A DNA stretch of 43,397 nt, from NCBI GenBank assembly GCA_003550305.1, contig QKYT01000252.1, positions 54,688 to 98,084 on the forward strand. The letters are read 5' to 3'. The translations under genes and the position numbers were made by a program. Under the pieces are notes generated by a model. The model worked only from the letters and a program-made list of their open reading frames with translations, had not been told where the DNA came from and did not search any database. This document shows, piece by piece, positions 8,771 through 20,400 of this stretch (its first letter is position 1; every line of letters begins with the position of its first letter). This DNA is from Glomus cerebriforme. Taxonomy: Eukaryota > Glomeromycota > Glomeromycetes > Glomerales > Glomeraceae.

Positions 8771-9792
8771 CCTCACGCTACGGAATCTTGTGATTCCCTT
8801 TCGCTACGCCAAAATGTAATAAGTTGTCATAAGAATGGGTCATGACTATTGCCAAGAGAGCTATGGAATGTTATCGAAGGTCTTTGTAATTTATCTAATA
8901 CTATATCATATAAAAAAAAAGCCACAATATTCAAATTAAATGAAAAAAAAAATTAATATTATACAAAAAATATGCTAAACATAATCATTCGCACAATGGA
9001 TTTTTTGAAAAATCAGATAATCCAGATAATGCATAGAATTGTGTCACGGAATAATTCTCCGTACCTCTCCGCTTAGTTTTTTTGAATATAAATGAATAAA
9101 AATTCGTCAAAGAAATTGTAACCATTCCTTTTTTGTTGAAATTATAAAAATGTACCATGTTTCAATTTAAAGAATTTAATTTGTTAATTGAGGGATATTT
9201 GACGTATTTGATTGGTTAAATGACACGTGTCGCACAAAAATGCTGTTGAGGCAATAATTATGTTATCAAAGTTTCTGCTCTGCCAAGTTACGTTTAAATA
9301 ATGGGTCACTATGATGTTAAAACTGTCAATTTATATTTATTAATTTATTAGTTTAATGAAATCAAAAATAGTTTAGTTTATGAAGTCATAATTTGCGTAA
9401 ATATGGCGCAAATATTATCTCATTTTTATTTTTTTTTTAATTGGATGTCTATCGTCAGGTTATTTATCTTTAAATTCCAAATCCCAAATTTAGAAACAAT
9501 ATCAGTTTATTACACTAATGTTGTAGCCTTTAGAATGTTAAGTATTTTTCTAAATATGTGTTTTAATATCAATTGAAGAAACATGTGAGCTTTCACACAT
9601 TCACACAATGAATTAAAGTATCAAAAAAATCAGATAATTCAGATAATCACGGAATAATTTTCGGCCTTAGTTTTTCCTTAAAAATGATCAAGTGTTCCAT
9701 CAAAAATAAAATTGCTAAAATAATAATATGGCGCAAAATATTATCCAATTTATAAATATTCAATGTGTTTGATTGGATAGTCAACATAATCT
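8771..9792. other. Intergenic with a diverged segmental duplication
   Basis: The motifs CGCACAATGGATTTTTTGAA, AATCAGATAATCCAGATAAT and CACGGAATAATT (8988-9060) recur as ACACAATGAATTAAAG, AATCAGATAATTCAGATAAT and CACGGAATAATT (9602-9659). AATATGGCGCAAATATTATC (9399) recurs near 9725, and TTTGATTGG recurs at 9208 and 9768. The order is conserved but the second copy is shorter, so it is a partly deleted duplicate. A perfect palindrome, GACACGTGTC, lies at 9222-9231. No gene seen. Confidence 0.6.
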
Positions 9793-11350
9793 TCATAATT
9801 CAAACGTTTCAATGTGAACTTTAAATAGACCACTTTTATTACTTGCGGATACACCAGCATAAAATAGCCTCTTTAAGCATCGGAGCGGGACCACAAACAC
9901 CAACAGTTACATCTCCTGAACTATGAAACTTTCTAATGTCTTGCATATTTGAAAGTAATTTTGGTCTTCCTTTACGTAATATTGGTGAAGCTAAAAGATC
10001 ATTTATATATATTACATAAATAGTTACATCCAAGGTATATTTGGATCTTGGTAATTTAGAAAATTTTTGTTGAATTTCTTCTATATCATTCGAGAACCAA
10101 TTATATATATCTGAAAAGATAAGAGGTTTATGATTTAAAATATAATCATCTTTTTAAATTAAAATTAGAAAAAAAAGAATTATTACTTACCAAGGTTTGG
10201 TACAACCCATATAAAATAAATTGATCGCGTAACGATTGTCATACGATTAAATTGTCGATTTACCAAATCTTTTAATAAACTTATAATTGGAGTTATTCCT
10301 ATACCCCCAGCGATTAACATTACAATTTCATGATCTATAAATTCTAAACTTAATTTTCCATAAGGACCTTCAAGATTCATTAATAAATCATCATTATTAT
10401 TTGATGTTACTGTATTATAAAGTGCTTGTATACCCTCCAATTTTTTTAAGTGAATTGAAAGTTGATTTCCTTTTTCATCAGTAGGAGCGGAAGAAATTGA
10501 AACGGGATGTCAAGCAATATACTTAAATGGATGGTTTATATTGGAAAATCTAACATAAATATATTGTCCAGATTCATAAAAAATATTACACCTCCAAGTA
10601 ATACTTCATATCTTATTATGTTTGTATTTTTAAAACCGACGTAAATTCTAATACAAAGATCAATTATGTAAATTATAATTCCAATTCCTTGAAAAAGAAT
10701 ATTTGCCCCATCGTGTAAATTATTATAGATTAAAAATCCTAAAAATCCAATTATATGAAGCCAATAAAAAAATTCGAATGTATACCTCCCAAATATTGAT
10801 AAAGAAGTTAAATGAATTACAGTTAAAAATATAAATGATATAAACCCTTCCATATAACATGATCCCCGAAAATTGTTTCATGAACATTTTGAAGTTCACG
10901 ATATCTTTGTCGAATATGTCCAAAACCATGAAACGTTACGCAAAAGATTACCATCCTTCCTACCCATCTATGATATTTTATAGTTCGTTCATAAGATATT
11001 CCTAAAATTGTAACAAAAATTGAATTTCGTGATGCCAAAGGATAAATAAAAAATAAATTTGCCATTGATATCCATTATTTATATCATGTGTTATTCTAAT
11101 TTCACTTTCTAATGGGATAATTAAGAAAATAATATTTATTAAAGGAATAAGAATAAAGTAATTAATTCACCAACCGTCATATCTCCAATTGTATGGGATA
11201 ATTCCATAATTTATGAACATAAACAACCGGAAGGGAATAAATTGCTATTTTTATTTCTAATTTCATTTTCTGTTTGTTTAACTTCAACATTAATTTCTTT
11301 CGCTCCTGCTCTTTTCTTTCGATCAAGATATCTTTTATATTTGTTTGAAT
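9793..11350 (-). pseudogene. Ferric reductase-like (FRE/NOX superfamily) pseudogene
   Basis: Fragments in all three minus frames line up, in order, as one ferric reductase. First comes TVGELITLFLFL (about 11190). Next is ANLFFIYPLASRNSIF with the haem-binding-type segment YHRWVGRMV and HGFGH (10880-11060), then RYTFEFFYWLHIIGF (about 10750). The FAD motif HPVSISSAP follows (about 10490), then the NAD-binding LIAGGIGITPIISLL (about 10310) and VGVCGPAPM (about 9900). A terminal GLFKVHIETFEL ends at 9793. One intron near 10104-10195 still has good borders (GTAAGT...TTTTCAG). Lesions include stops near 11165, frameshifts near 11145, 11060, 10860, 10580 and 9855, and TGA at 10506-10508 where Trp precedes HPVSISSAP. 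The intact protein would be a plasma-membrane b-type haem/FAD metalloreductase. So many independent lesions rule out a simple sequencing error. Confidence 0.85.
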
Positions 11351-11996
11351 TGATAAATAATTGATAATATTGTTATTATTCCTAATAATTATTGAAATTT
11401 GGTCACAAAATTTGGTCTTTGGTAGAAAATAACCATATTATTTAACGCATTATTTTGCAGTATAATTTAAATATCGAGAAATATGTCTTTTTATCATTTA
11501 AACGCGTATTGTTAGAATTGTTAGATTATCTCATCTTTTCTTAAAAAGTATAAAGAACATTTAATTTATAAGTGTTCGCACATGTATGAGAAACTAATTT
11601 GGAAGGAATGAATAAGCATGAAGATTTGTTTGTATCGCAAATGATTAACATTACAGTTTATCGTGATAAGCCTGGTTAAAAAGGAAAGAAATATAAATTG
11701 TATGAGGCCCATAATTGTATAAACCATTATTTTAATAAATTTTCACAGAAAAGAGTTTTTCTCATTTTGAACCAAAATAATAACATTTCAAACGAGATCA
11801 ACATATATTTAATAAGAATATCAATATCCAATTAATTATTATGTTGTGATTACTGAGTGATTACGATTACAGGACAATTACAGGACAAATTGTCCGTTTT
11901 TTGTCCAGTAATCGTTCTGTAATCTAATAATTTTTTTATCAGATGATTTATAGGGGGGTTGAATTGTTGAAAAGCGCAATAATTCAATAAACAAAA
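11351..11996. other. Divergent intergenic region between the FRE relic and the Reeler gene
   Basis: AT-rich DNA; its only clear structure is the interrupted inverted repeat at 11859-11924. It would hold the promoters of both flanking genes. No convincing TATA box seen. Confidence 0.5.
11859..11924. repeat. Interrupted inverted repeat / hairpin
   Basis: The left arm GATTACGATTACAGGACAA pairs with the reverse complement of the right arm (TTGTCC...TAATCGTTCTGTAATC) with small gaps. An inner GGACAAATTGTCC palindrome lies between them. It resembles the end structure of a short non-autonomous element. Confidence 0.65.
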
Positions 11997-12705
11997 ATGA
12001 ATTTCAAATATAATCTTTTCTCTATTTTCATAATCTCTCTTACAATATTTTTAATATTCGTCGGCTTTTCCATGGGGAGCGGGAATTTGTGATCCTGCTT
12101 ACATAAAATTAAGTTATTATCATGGCGAATTTGCAAAAAATACAACAGGAGGATATGCCATAGCAGTGAAATCTCTTGAAAGTAAAAATTTCCAAATCAT
12201 ACTTGTAGGTCCTAATGCAATTCAAGGCTTACTTCTTTACGTTGATGATGGATATAGAAATCGATTTGGAAACTTTGAAGAATCAACTAAATTTGTATCA
12301 AAATCTGAATGTGGGGGAAATGGAACTACAAGTACATTACAACATCGAAATTACATTACAAAAGAACTTCCAATAAACTTTATATGGTCACCAAGTGAAT
12401 CCACTACAAGTAGGATGGCTTATATACATTCTCTTGTTTTAAGAAATTTTGATGCTTGGTTTATAACTCAAGTTATTACATTTAATCTCGCTCTTGATAA
12501 TATTAATATTGAACCTAATGAAAATGCTGTTATTGTAAATACTTTTAATTTCTTTGAAAGATATAGTTTATTTATAGTAGTATTTGCTGTTTTTATTGTA
12601 ATTTATTTGGTTGGAGCTTTTAATGAATATTTATTAAAAAAGCAAGAAATCAAAGAAAGAGCTTCTGTCAAAAAATCATATTCAGTAAATATTGGTGAAT
12701 GGTGA
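11997..12705 (+). CDS. Reeler-domain single-pass membrane protein, one frameshift
   Basis: From the ATG at 11997 the first 25 codons encode a hydrophobic signal peptide (NLFSIFIISLTIFLIFVGFS). The frame then stops at TGA in 12090-12092. A shift of one base near 12061 leads into a long frame to 12705. That frame begins FPWGAGICDPAYIKLSYYHG and carries Reeler-domain hallmarks: NFQIILVGPNAIQGLLLYV, SECGG, LQHRNY, INFIWSPS and a late Trp (AWFIT). A transmembrane helix follows at about 12562-12624 (LFIVVFAVFIVIYLVGAF), then a basic tail of about 30 residues. In animals, Reeler domains occur extracellularly, including in FRRS1-type ferric reductases with DOMON and cytochrome b561 domains; neither is present here. 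It is divergent from the ferric-reductase relic. Only one lesion is seen, so it may be a sequencing error in a live gene or a young pseudogene. Confidence 0.7.
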
Positions 12706-13228
12706 GATTCCATTGATTCAATTGGAATTTCCCAGTCCGAATTTTATTGTATGAAAAAATTATCATATGTCAAATTTTACGTGTATCAATAATTGTATCA
12801 TAAATATTTTTTATTTCGCGCAAGCAGCTTTCCAAAAAGAAAAGGAAATGAATGAAACGAAAGAGAATAAGTAGCAAAACTCGAAACAAATTAATTAAAA
12901 TTACTATTTAGATTCCATAATGTTGTGTTACATTATAATAATCATAGGACTATGATACGTTTTTTTAGAGTTGTTTATAATAATATTAAATCATCAGTTT
13001 AATGCTATTTATAAATAATCTATTTTGTAATTTCATTTGGAACCAATCTTTATCAGAGTATTTTTATATTGGAGGGCGCGTGTAACTTTCCTGAATACTT
13101 TATATTGTGGTACAACTATCAATAAAATTTCCATTATAAATAAGATCGTTCTGCAAAGAATTCTTTTAACAAACTGTAGTTAAATCAATTATCTAGAATA
13201 ATAAGCTATCATCTAAAAGTTTAATAGC
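12706..13228. other. Intergenic
   Basis: AT-rich DNA between two plus-strand genes. No gene, hairpin or clear promoter element recognised. Confidence 0.4.
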
Positions 13229-14092
13229 ATGTCAAGAGATTTCAAACCTTATAAAAATTCCTTAAGTATTGATATATTCCCACCGCCTCCTTTGGCGATT
13301 ATAAAAGATAAACAATTTGGTACTAAAATTAAACTGCGACCTCATGATTTTATTTTAAATTCAATAAGGGGGAAGAATATTCTTGGTAAGTCAATTAATT
13401 CGAATACAATTTTATAAGAAATGAAAGATTTTTAAAGTAAATCCTCCTTTTTTAAAGTGTTGGGAGCGACAGGAGATTTAGGAATTCAAGTTTTATATCA
13501 AGCACTTGAAGCTTCATATCACGTAACAATCTTAATTCGTAGTGATAAAAATCTTCCATTTGAAAGTCATTATTTACGAAATCCAAATCTTGTAATAATT
13601 GTTGGTTCGGTTTTATCAAGAGAAGATATGAATAAAGCAGTTGAAGGACAAGATGCAATAATAAATTGCCTTGGGCCACGCGCATTATGGACAGGTGATG
13701 TTGATATATGTTCAAGATCACAAAAAATTATAATAGAATCAATGAAATTTTATGGAGTAAGAAGAATAATTGTTGTATCATCTCAAGGTGTTGGTAATGG
13801 AAATGGCAAACAAGTTGGAAGAATACAAAATTTTTTTGGATTTGGTAAATTTATGGTTGATAAAGAAATTCAAGAACGTTATATTAAAGAAAGTTCGGAA
13901 TTTCTTGATTGGACCATAATAAGACCTGGTAAATTATATAATGGCGAATTGACCGGTCATTATAAATTAAATGAAAATCTAACTTTGATGAAAATTTCAA
14001 GAGCTAATGTTGCTCATTTTATTCTTAAAGAATTACAAACTAGTGTTTGGTTAAAAAGAACTCCAACTATTAACGGCTATGAGAAGATATAA
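13229..14092 (+). CDS. NAD(P)-binding atypical SDR (NmrA / biliverdin-reductase-B-like)
   Basis: Exon 1 is 13229-13385, the intron is 13386-13457 (GTAAGT...TTTAAAG), and exon 2 is 13458-14092; the product has 263 residues. Splicing rebuilds the first Rossmann strand and dinucleotide loop NILVLGATGDLG (residues 51-61, Gly55, Gly58, Gly61), strong proof of the junction. Further marks are a second strand with a basic residue (VTILIRSDKNL, favouring NADPH), QDAIINCLGP, RIIVVSSQGVG, LDWTIIRPGKL and the C-terminal ISRANVAHFILKEL. The last is like BLVRB-type flavin/biliverdin reductases. There is no SDR YxxxK active site, as expected for the atypical group. The 45-residue N-terminal extension has a PPPP stretch and no clear targeting signal. 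Likely a cytosolic NADPH-dependent reductase or redox sensor; the substrate cannot be told. Confidence 0.85.
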
Positions 14093-15114
14093 TAATTCAA
14101 TTAGTAAAAAAAAATACTGATTTTAAAATTTGTGAATTGTGATATCAAGTAAATTGCCAATTCTAAAGCTGGAGCAATTAAAGGGCTGTTTAATATATAA
14201 ATTATTGTTACCACTCACCAGTTTACCGAGAATTTATTGGGAATTTACCGCAGATATCACAAACCGTCATTAGATTTATTCAGTCAATGAATAATACTGT
14301 ATAATTAGTAATAAAATTTTTATAAATAAATTTACTGCGTTTGCTAAATATATAAAATCTATTAAATTTATTTCATGTTTAAATATAATTTTATATAATT
14401 AAATACTATTATAAAAAAAGATATTGTAATGAGAATGTTACACAAACAAATGCTAAAAGATTTTTACATTGGGATGTTCTGATAATCATTACTGTAATCA
14501 CAGGTTTAACAGCCGAGGGCATTTTATACGGACCGTCTCAACTATTTCACTATTCAATTATGTACGATCAAGATCACCACAAATTACAAATAATTGTAAA
14601 TTTTCTAATATTTATACGTAAATTTTTTTACACAACTAAAAAATATATATAATATATATAGTGAAAAGCTCATTTGCGCGGAAATAAGTGATGTTCGTTT
14701 TACTATAACGGGAAATCCGAACCGGATTCTGCAAGTGGCTTTGAGAACGTGAAGTGGTCTAGATCTCACAAGTTGTCTCAACATTTTATATAATTGCTTT
14801 AATAGGCAAACATGCACTGCGTCATTCAAACAATTGCATTGAGCTACGTATGCATGTGATATGATTATTATATATCCTTTCTGTTTGTTTTAAGAGTCTA
14901 GATCATTCCGTGATTTTTAAAATATCCGAAATCTTTTATAATGGAATGGCTTGACTTTTATTACTTTTTTAATTAACAATTTTTCTTTTTCTCTTTCTGG
15001 TGCTAAATTTATATATTATATATGTGTAGGTTATTTCTCTTTATAATGTTGTTATTAACGTATTATCTTTTATTTAATCTATTCAATATTTGATTCTATC
15101 TAGAACATATCATA
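14093..15114. other. Intergenic
   Basis: About 1 kb of AT-rich DNA with a less AT-rich island at 14660-14830, which contains no acceptable gene on either strand. A TATATTATATATG element near 15010-15025 could serve the gene at 15115. Confidence 0.4.
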
Positions 15115-15360
15115 ATGTCAAGCCTACAATTAAATAAATCTACGAAAAAAGAAGAAATCAAAGAAGAAAAAGAAGAAAGAACATTTTCATCTACTGATTC
15201 AAATCGTGGTTATATAGTGGCACGTGCAGTTAGAGAAGCTTGTAATATTGCAAGAAATCATCAAGATTGGGATGATGCCTGTAGATTTATTTTACACAAT
15301 AAAACACTTACTGATGAAGAAAAAAGTGCCATTGTTAAACTTTTAAAAAAAGATAGATGA
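15115..15360 (+). CDS. 81-residue acidic/basic peptide, kinase-leader-like
   Basis: An 81-residue frame. Residues 1-28 are charged (a KKEEIKEEKEE tract). Residues 30-81 contain NRGYIVARAVREACNIARNH, then DDACRFILHNKTLTDEEKSA and IVKLLKKDR. The closing pattern (F-I-x3-K-x-L-T-x-D/E-E-K-x2-A-I-x2-L-x-K-D) resembles the leader that precedes protein-kinase domains in the expanded kinase families of Rhizophagus. That comparison is from memory of the family and was not searched. No kinase domain follows within the next 2 kb. It could be a free-standing leader, a relic, or an unrelated small protein. Its codon content and charged composition look better than chance for this AT-rich DNA. Confidence 0.45.
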   Translation: MSSLQLNKSTKKEEIKEEKEERTFSSTDSNRGYIVARAVREACNIARNHQDWDDACRFILHNKTLTDEEKSAIVKLLKKDR

Positions 15361-17116
15361 CATATTACAGACCTGTTATAGTTATTGAATAAGAAATTAT
15401 ATAATATGTATATTTTTGTACATAAATATATACACATAGATATAGATACTTTTACAGAATTTCCCTCAAAGAAACAAATTTTAAAATTACTTTTAAGAAA
15501 CATAATCATAATCCTTTTTGTAATATATATTTTTCTCTTCTTCTGTGATATATTAAATTTTCTAAATTATTTTTAATACAGGTGCACTTGATAGAGAATT
15601 CATTAATTTGATTCTAATGCTGCAACAGATAACGAAGCTTGATTACAAAACACTAAAACAACAATTTCTATATCGAAGAGTCAACTATAATCGTATTCAT
15701 ACTTGTAAATGCACGAATCAATATTTGCTGATAACCATTGTCTTCTTGTCTCCTAGTCAATTTAGTCGATTTGATCTTTTAATAATTATTTAACAATAAT
15801 GTGCATATGATGTTTGTGAATCACAAATTAATACTAAACAAGTATTATGGTTATGTCTTAAATGTTAAAGGAGAAGCATATTAGAAGAATCGACAGAATT
15901 TTTTTCTTATTATAGAAAGCGTTATTTAATAAATTCAGGATAAAAATTTCCTGCGCTCATATGATAACGATTCTTGATAATCACGGAACGAAAAGGAGTA
16001 TAAGAGGAGATAAAATAAATAACCAAGTGGAATAAAGGTGAAACAAGAGAACAAGAGATGTCTTTATTCAATATACAAAGAAATACACATGACGTTTTAT
16101 ATAAGAAAAGAATAAAATAAGTCTAATGAACTTTCAGAGAATTTGTGACAACTTGTCCAATGGACTTTGTCTACTGCGTCATTGTTATTAACGCGATCTT
16201 ACCAAAAAATATTCATATTATGCACGTATTAATAGACTTTATCAACGGACATTTAACCACTTTTAGTTCTAATGACCGAAATAATTGAATATTGCCGGTC
16301 ACATGCCTTAATTAATACATTCAGATTTACGATCAAATGATTTACCCCTGTATCACCACAAAAAATTTCACACACGTGACTTTTGGCCGGCATTACGGCA
16401 TTAAGAAATTAATCATGTGATGAATAAGGGCGTGATAAATAAGTTTTCACCCGTTGAAAAAAGAATGGAGGGTGAGACCGTGAGACACGGCGTGACAAAT
16501 ATTTTACTATGGTCACGTGGGGGTGAAAAATTTGTGTGATACTGAAGATCGATCAAATGATTCAGGCATGCTTGTTTTTCTTGTACCCCAAGTTGGAATT
16601 TGCAAATGGGGCACAAGATTTCAAATAAACAATAGTTAATTAGTCAAAGAGCACCCGAATTGATATAAAACTTACCACGTTATAAACTATAATTGTTCAC
16701 AACAAATTTATTTATTCCAAAATAAAACAAAGTTGTTATTTCCCTTTTATCATAATAAATCGATTTGAATTGGCGGACTGGCACGAAGAGCTTGGCTAAG
16801 AACTTAGATGGGCGCATGTATTAATCCTTTATTTACGTCATTTAATTTTAAAATTTTTTTTCGCTGTGAATTGAGGTTAATTTACCTTTCTTCCCACAAT
16901 GGTATAGATTAATTTGATTGATGTAGTTCTTTTGGCGTAAACCGTTTCTTTACATTTTTCAAAATATAAAAGGAAGGCTCTGTAAACATTAATAATTCTC
17001 AAAAGGAATAGAAAAAATGAACACAGTAATCAATTACTTGCGTTTTATGTTATCCTGACAGGTTTTTATTTCATGAATTGATAATGTAATCTGTTATGAA
17101 TGCCAAGAATTTTAAT

Positions 17117-17192
17117 CATATGGGCCGATTTGACGCATCAGGCAACAGGTACTATAAATGATCACATGCAATGCGTCAAATTGGCCCATATG
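17117..17192. repeat. 22-bp near-perfect inverted repeat
   Basis: The left arm at 17117-17138 (CATATGGGCCGATTTGACGC plus AT) and the right arm at 17171-17192 are reverse complements with a single mismatch. They flank a 32-base spacer. The arms are richer in G+C than the surroundings. This could be a MITE remnant or a strong cruciform/hairpin in the promoter region of the TPR gene. Confidence 0.85.
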
Positions 17193-17382
17193 TTTCTATC
17201 TAACTTTAAAAACCTAACTAGGCTAAAGCATAAATTAATTTTGTAACAGAACACTTTTTGTGACCACCTTAATATAAACCGAAATTCTTTAAAATTATGA
17301 CATAAAAGGATAATCATGTTTGTGATGAAATTTTACGTCATAAAGTTGATTTGCACAACTTTTGTGATCCAATGTTTTTTTT

Positions 17383-17391
17383 TTATATAAA
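17383..17391 (+). promoter_or_regulatory. TATA box of the RING/TPR gene
   Basis: TTATATAAATA lies about 70 bases before the ATG at 17460, on the correct strand and at normal spacing. Confidence 0.45.
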
Positions 17392-17459
17392 TAAAAAAAG
17401 AAATCTTTTCTCTTTAGTACAATCGAATTTTTCTTTACAAAGAAAGAGAACAACGACAA

Positions 17460-20400
17460 ATGGTAGGTAAATTGTGATAAATTATATTGTTTTAAGACTC
17501 AAATATAACCACGTAACTTGTATATTATTAATATTTTATAACATTTAAATTTATTAGGATAATGAAATCGAAAAGGATTCTGACGATATAAATTGGGTTG
17601 AAAAATTTTATCAAAAAAAGAAAGAGATTTCAAAGCAGATGCGATCACATCATCGTCAACTTTTAGAGATAATACGTAATCCATATAAAAGAACTGTTCG
17701 AGAAAATTTTTATGATTTAATTGAAGATTTGAATAATTCAACGAACTTAAAAATTCTTAAATTTATGGTGGAAGATCCAAGTGTTCGACTTTCGGAAAAT
17801 AAAATATGTAATTTATTGGAAGGATTAACCTTCATTAATGATCCTTATGAATGTACACAAGAAAATCTAATGGAATTTGAGTCACGTGTAACGACTATAT
17901 TATCTGTTCTTGAATACATAATTTTTAACATTGATTTATTTAATTTAGGAGCTGGTTTTTATGAAGCAATTTCAAATCAATGGGAAGATTGTGTATCACA
18001 ATATAAAAATTTCTCATCTATAGTTTCTTGGGCAACGTCTCTTAATGATTATATTCCAAAAGAGGGAACAATTCGTAACTATAATTTAGAATTTTTATTT
18101 GAATATATTTCTAATATTTTAATAGTCTTGCGTGAGAATGAATTACAATTTCGGAAAGTTAACCTTCAAGTTGATCACTTTTTAAAAGTCTTGGTGAGAT
18201 CATTTGGATATTCTGGAATCAATGGACGATTTACAAACAAGATTCCTTCTTCTTTTCCACCTTTAAAACAGTCTTGGGAGAGATTGCGTAATACTTGTAA
18301 CTTTGGAGATTCGGTTTCACCTTTCTTTACGGATTATTACCTCTTAAAGAAAGTTAAGATGGTTATTCAAAATTGGTCATATGGTGGTGACAGAATAATG
18401 ATATCGAAATATGGAAAATGGTTGTTAATGGAGTTTATGTGGATGCATGCTGATAACGTTTGGCTTGAAGAAATAAAATACGATCGAAAGAATTCGAGTA
18501 ACGACGAAATACTTACACAGTATCAATTAAAGAGTATCATATTTTTGTTTGGAATTTTAGATATGATGGAAAATTATATTATTGAAAATGAACACTTAAC
18601 AACACTAGCACTCTCTTATTATTTTGCTAAAGAATCTTTACTGAAAACTAAAAGTGCTCCAATACAACTTAAATCCATTGTGATTTTACTTAAATTATAT
18701 TTTAGAGATGGGGATTTTTTTAAAATTATCGATCAGGATTTTGATTATTACTTTCAAGATCTTAATAAAGTAGACATAGATGCTGCAGCACATTTCAAAA
18801 CATTTTTATCAGTCATCAAACCAAGATTATATCAAGAATCTATATCAAATGATAATACTTTATTCGAGAATACAATTTTGTTACCACAAGCAAAAATACA
18901 AAGGAAAATATATATATCAAGAGTCGATAAAAATGGTGAAATTTCAAGTAAAAATATGATTAACATGATAGCTGATGAAATGACTTGTTCAGTTGCAATG
19001 GAACCCTCAGAGAGTCTTTGTGTTCTTGGATGTGAACACGTTATCAGTTATGAAACATTTCTTAATTTATCAATAATGTCAAGATATCGTTGTCCTCAAT
19101 GTCGACAGAATATTAAAGATTATGAATGCATTTTTTTGCCGCAACATAATATATATTCATTTTTTTATATTCATTTTATCGCGTCTGGAATGGTTGGTAC
19201 TCCTCCTCTAGCTCTTGCAACAAAAGCAGCTAGACCACATTATTTTTCGAATCGTTTGCTTAGTTTTGGATCTTTAACGATGTCAACACCAAATTATTTT
19301 GACCCTAATGATATTAAAACAGAAGATTTACCAAATCAAGGACCAAATATTTATAATGATTTATCCAAAATTCGTTGGCCTTTGAGAATGCCAAAGAAAC
19401 TGCATCCAGCTTATAACGAGGCACTAAAAGCTTTGAATAGTAAGCAATATGAGGAAACTGTTTTGTGGCTCACCTGTCTATTGCAACATTATCCAAGTAG
19501 TTATTCCGCGCGATGTGATCGTGCATTTATTAATTCTTTACTACGCAAATATCATTTAGCACTTGAAGATTTAAATATAGCTATAGGTTTAAAAACAAAA
19601 AATCCACACGCTTGGAATTTACGTGGTGATATCTTTCGAAGAATTAGTTATTATAATGATGCACTTTTGGATTTAAATAAAGCATTACAATTAACACCAA
19701 ATAATATCATTTCATATGGAATTCGTGGTGCTTTATTTTATGAGATGAAAAGATTTAATGAATCTCTTAACGATTTAAATTATTCTTTACAAGAGTCACC
19801 TAAAAATGAATTTTGTCTTGGCTTTCGAGGGGCGACATTAGTAAAATTGGGATTAAATGATGATGCGCTTTCTGATTTTAACAAAGCGTTAGAAATTAAT
19901 CCTGATGATGTCTTTGTGCTTATCAAACGTGCAAAACTTTATCACAAACTTTGTTTAGATAATTCAGCACTAATTGATATCAATAATGTTCTAAACATTA
20001 ATCCATGCAATCACAAGGCGCTTTTGATTCGTGGCGAAATAACCGCTGCACTTCTTGAAAGTGATTCTGAAGCATTATTAGACATCAACAAATCTTTGGA
20101 ATTGAAGCCAAACAATGTTAACGCATTGAAAATTCGCGCCAGATTATATCATGAAATGAATTACAATGAAGAAGCTCTTAAGGATCTAGATAAAGCATTG
20201 AACTTGAAACCTAATGATATTTCCATATTTGAATTACGAGGAGAAATTTATCGATCTATATGCTGTTTCGATGAAGCAATTGATGATTTTAATCAAATCT
20301 TGCAACTTGATCCATGTAACATTTTTGCTTTATCTTATCGTGGTGCTACAAAATATGATCAGGTATGTCAAAAATTATTTAATAGCTAACTTTATAATAA

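Larger units (their letters stand above)
15361..17459. other. 2.1-kb intergenic with hairpin and CACGTG sites
   Basis: No convincing gene. ACACGTGAC (16372) and GTCACGTGG (16512) are E-box-like sites. A 67-codon minus-strand frame at 16413-16616 begins MCPICKFQLG but has only half a zinc-finger pattern. The long hairpin at 17117-17192 is annotated separately. Confidence 0.5.

Noticed and set aside
14605..14829. 74-codon minus-strand frame
   Set aside because: No domain, and its start lies in ordinary intergenic DNA with no promoter signal.
16413..16616. 67-codon minus-strand frame starting MCPICKFQLG
   Set aside because: Only one CxxC and no complete zinc-finger spacing; the rest looks like translated repeat DNA.
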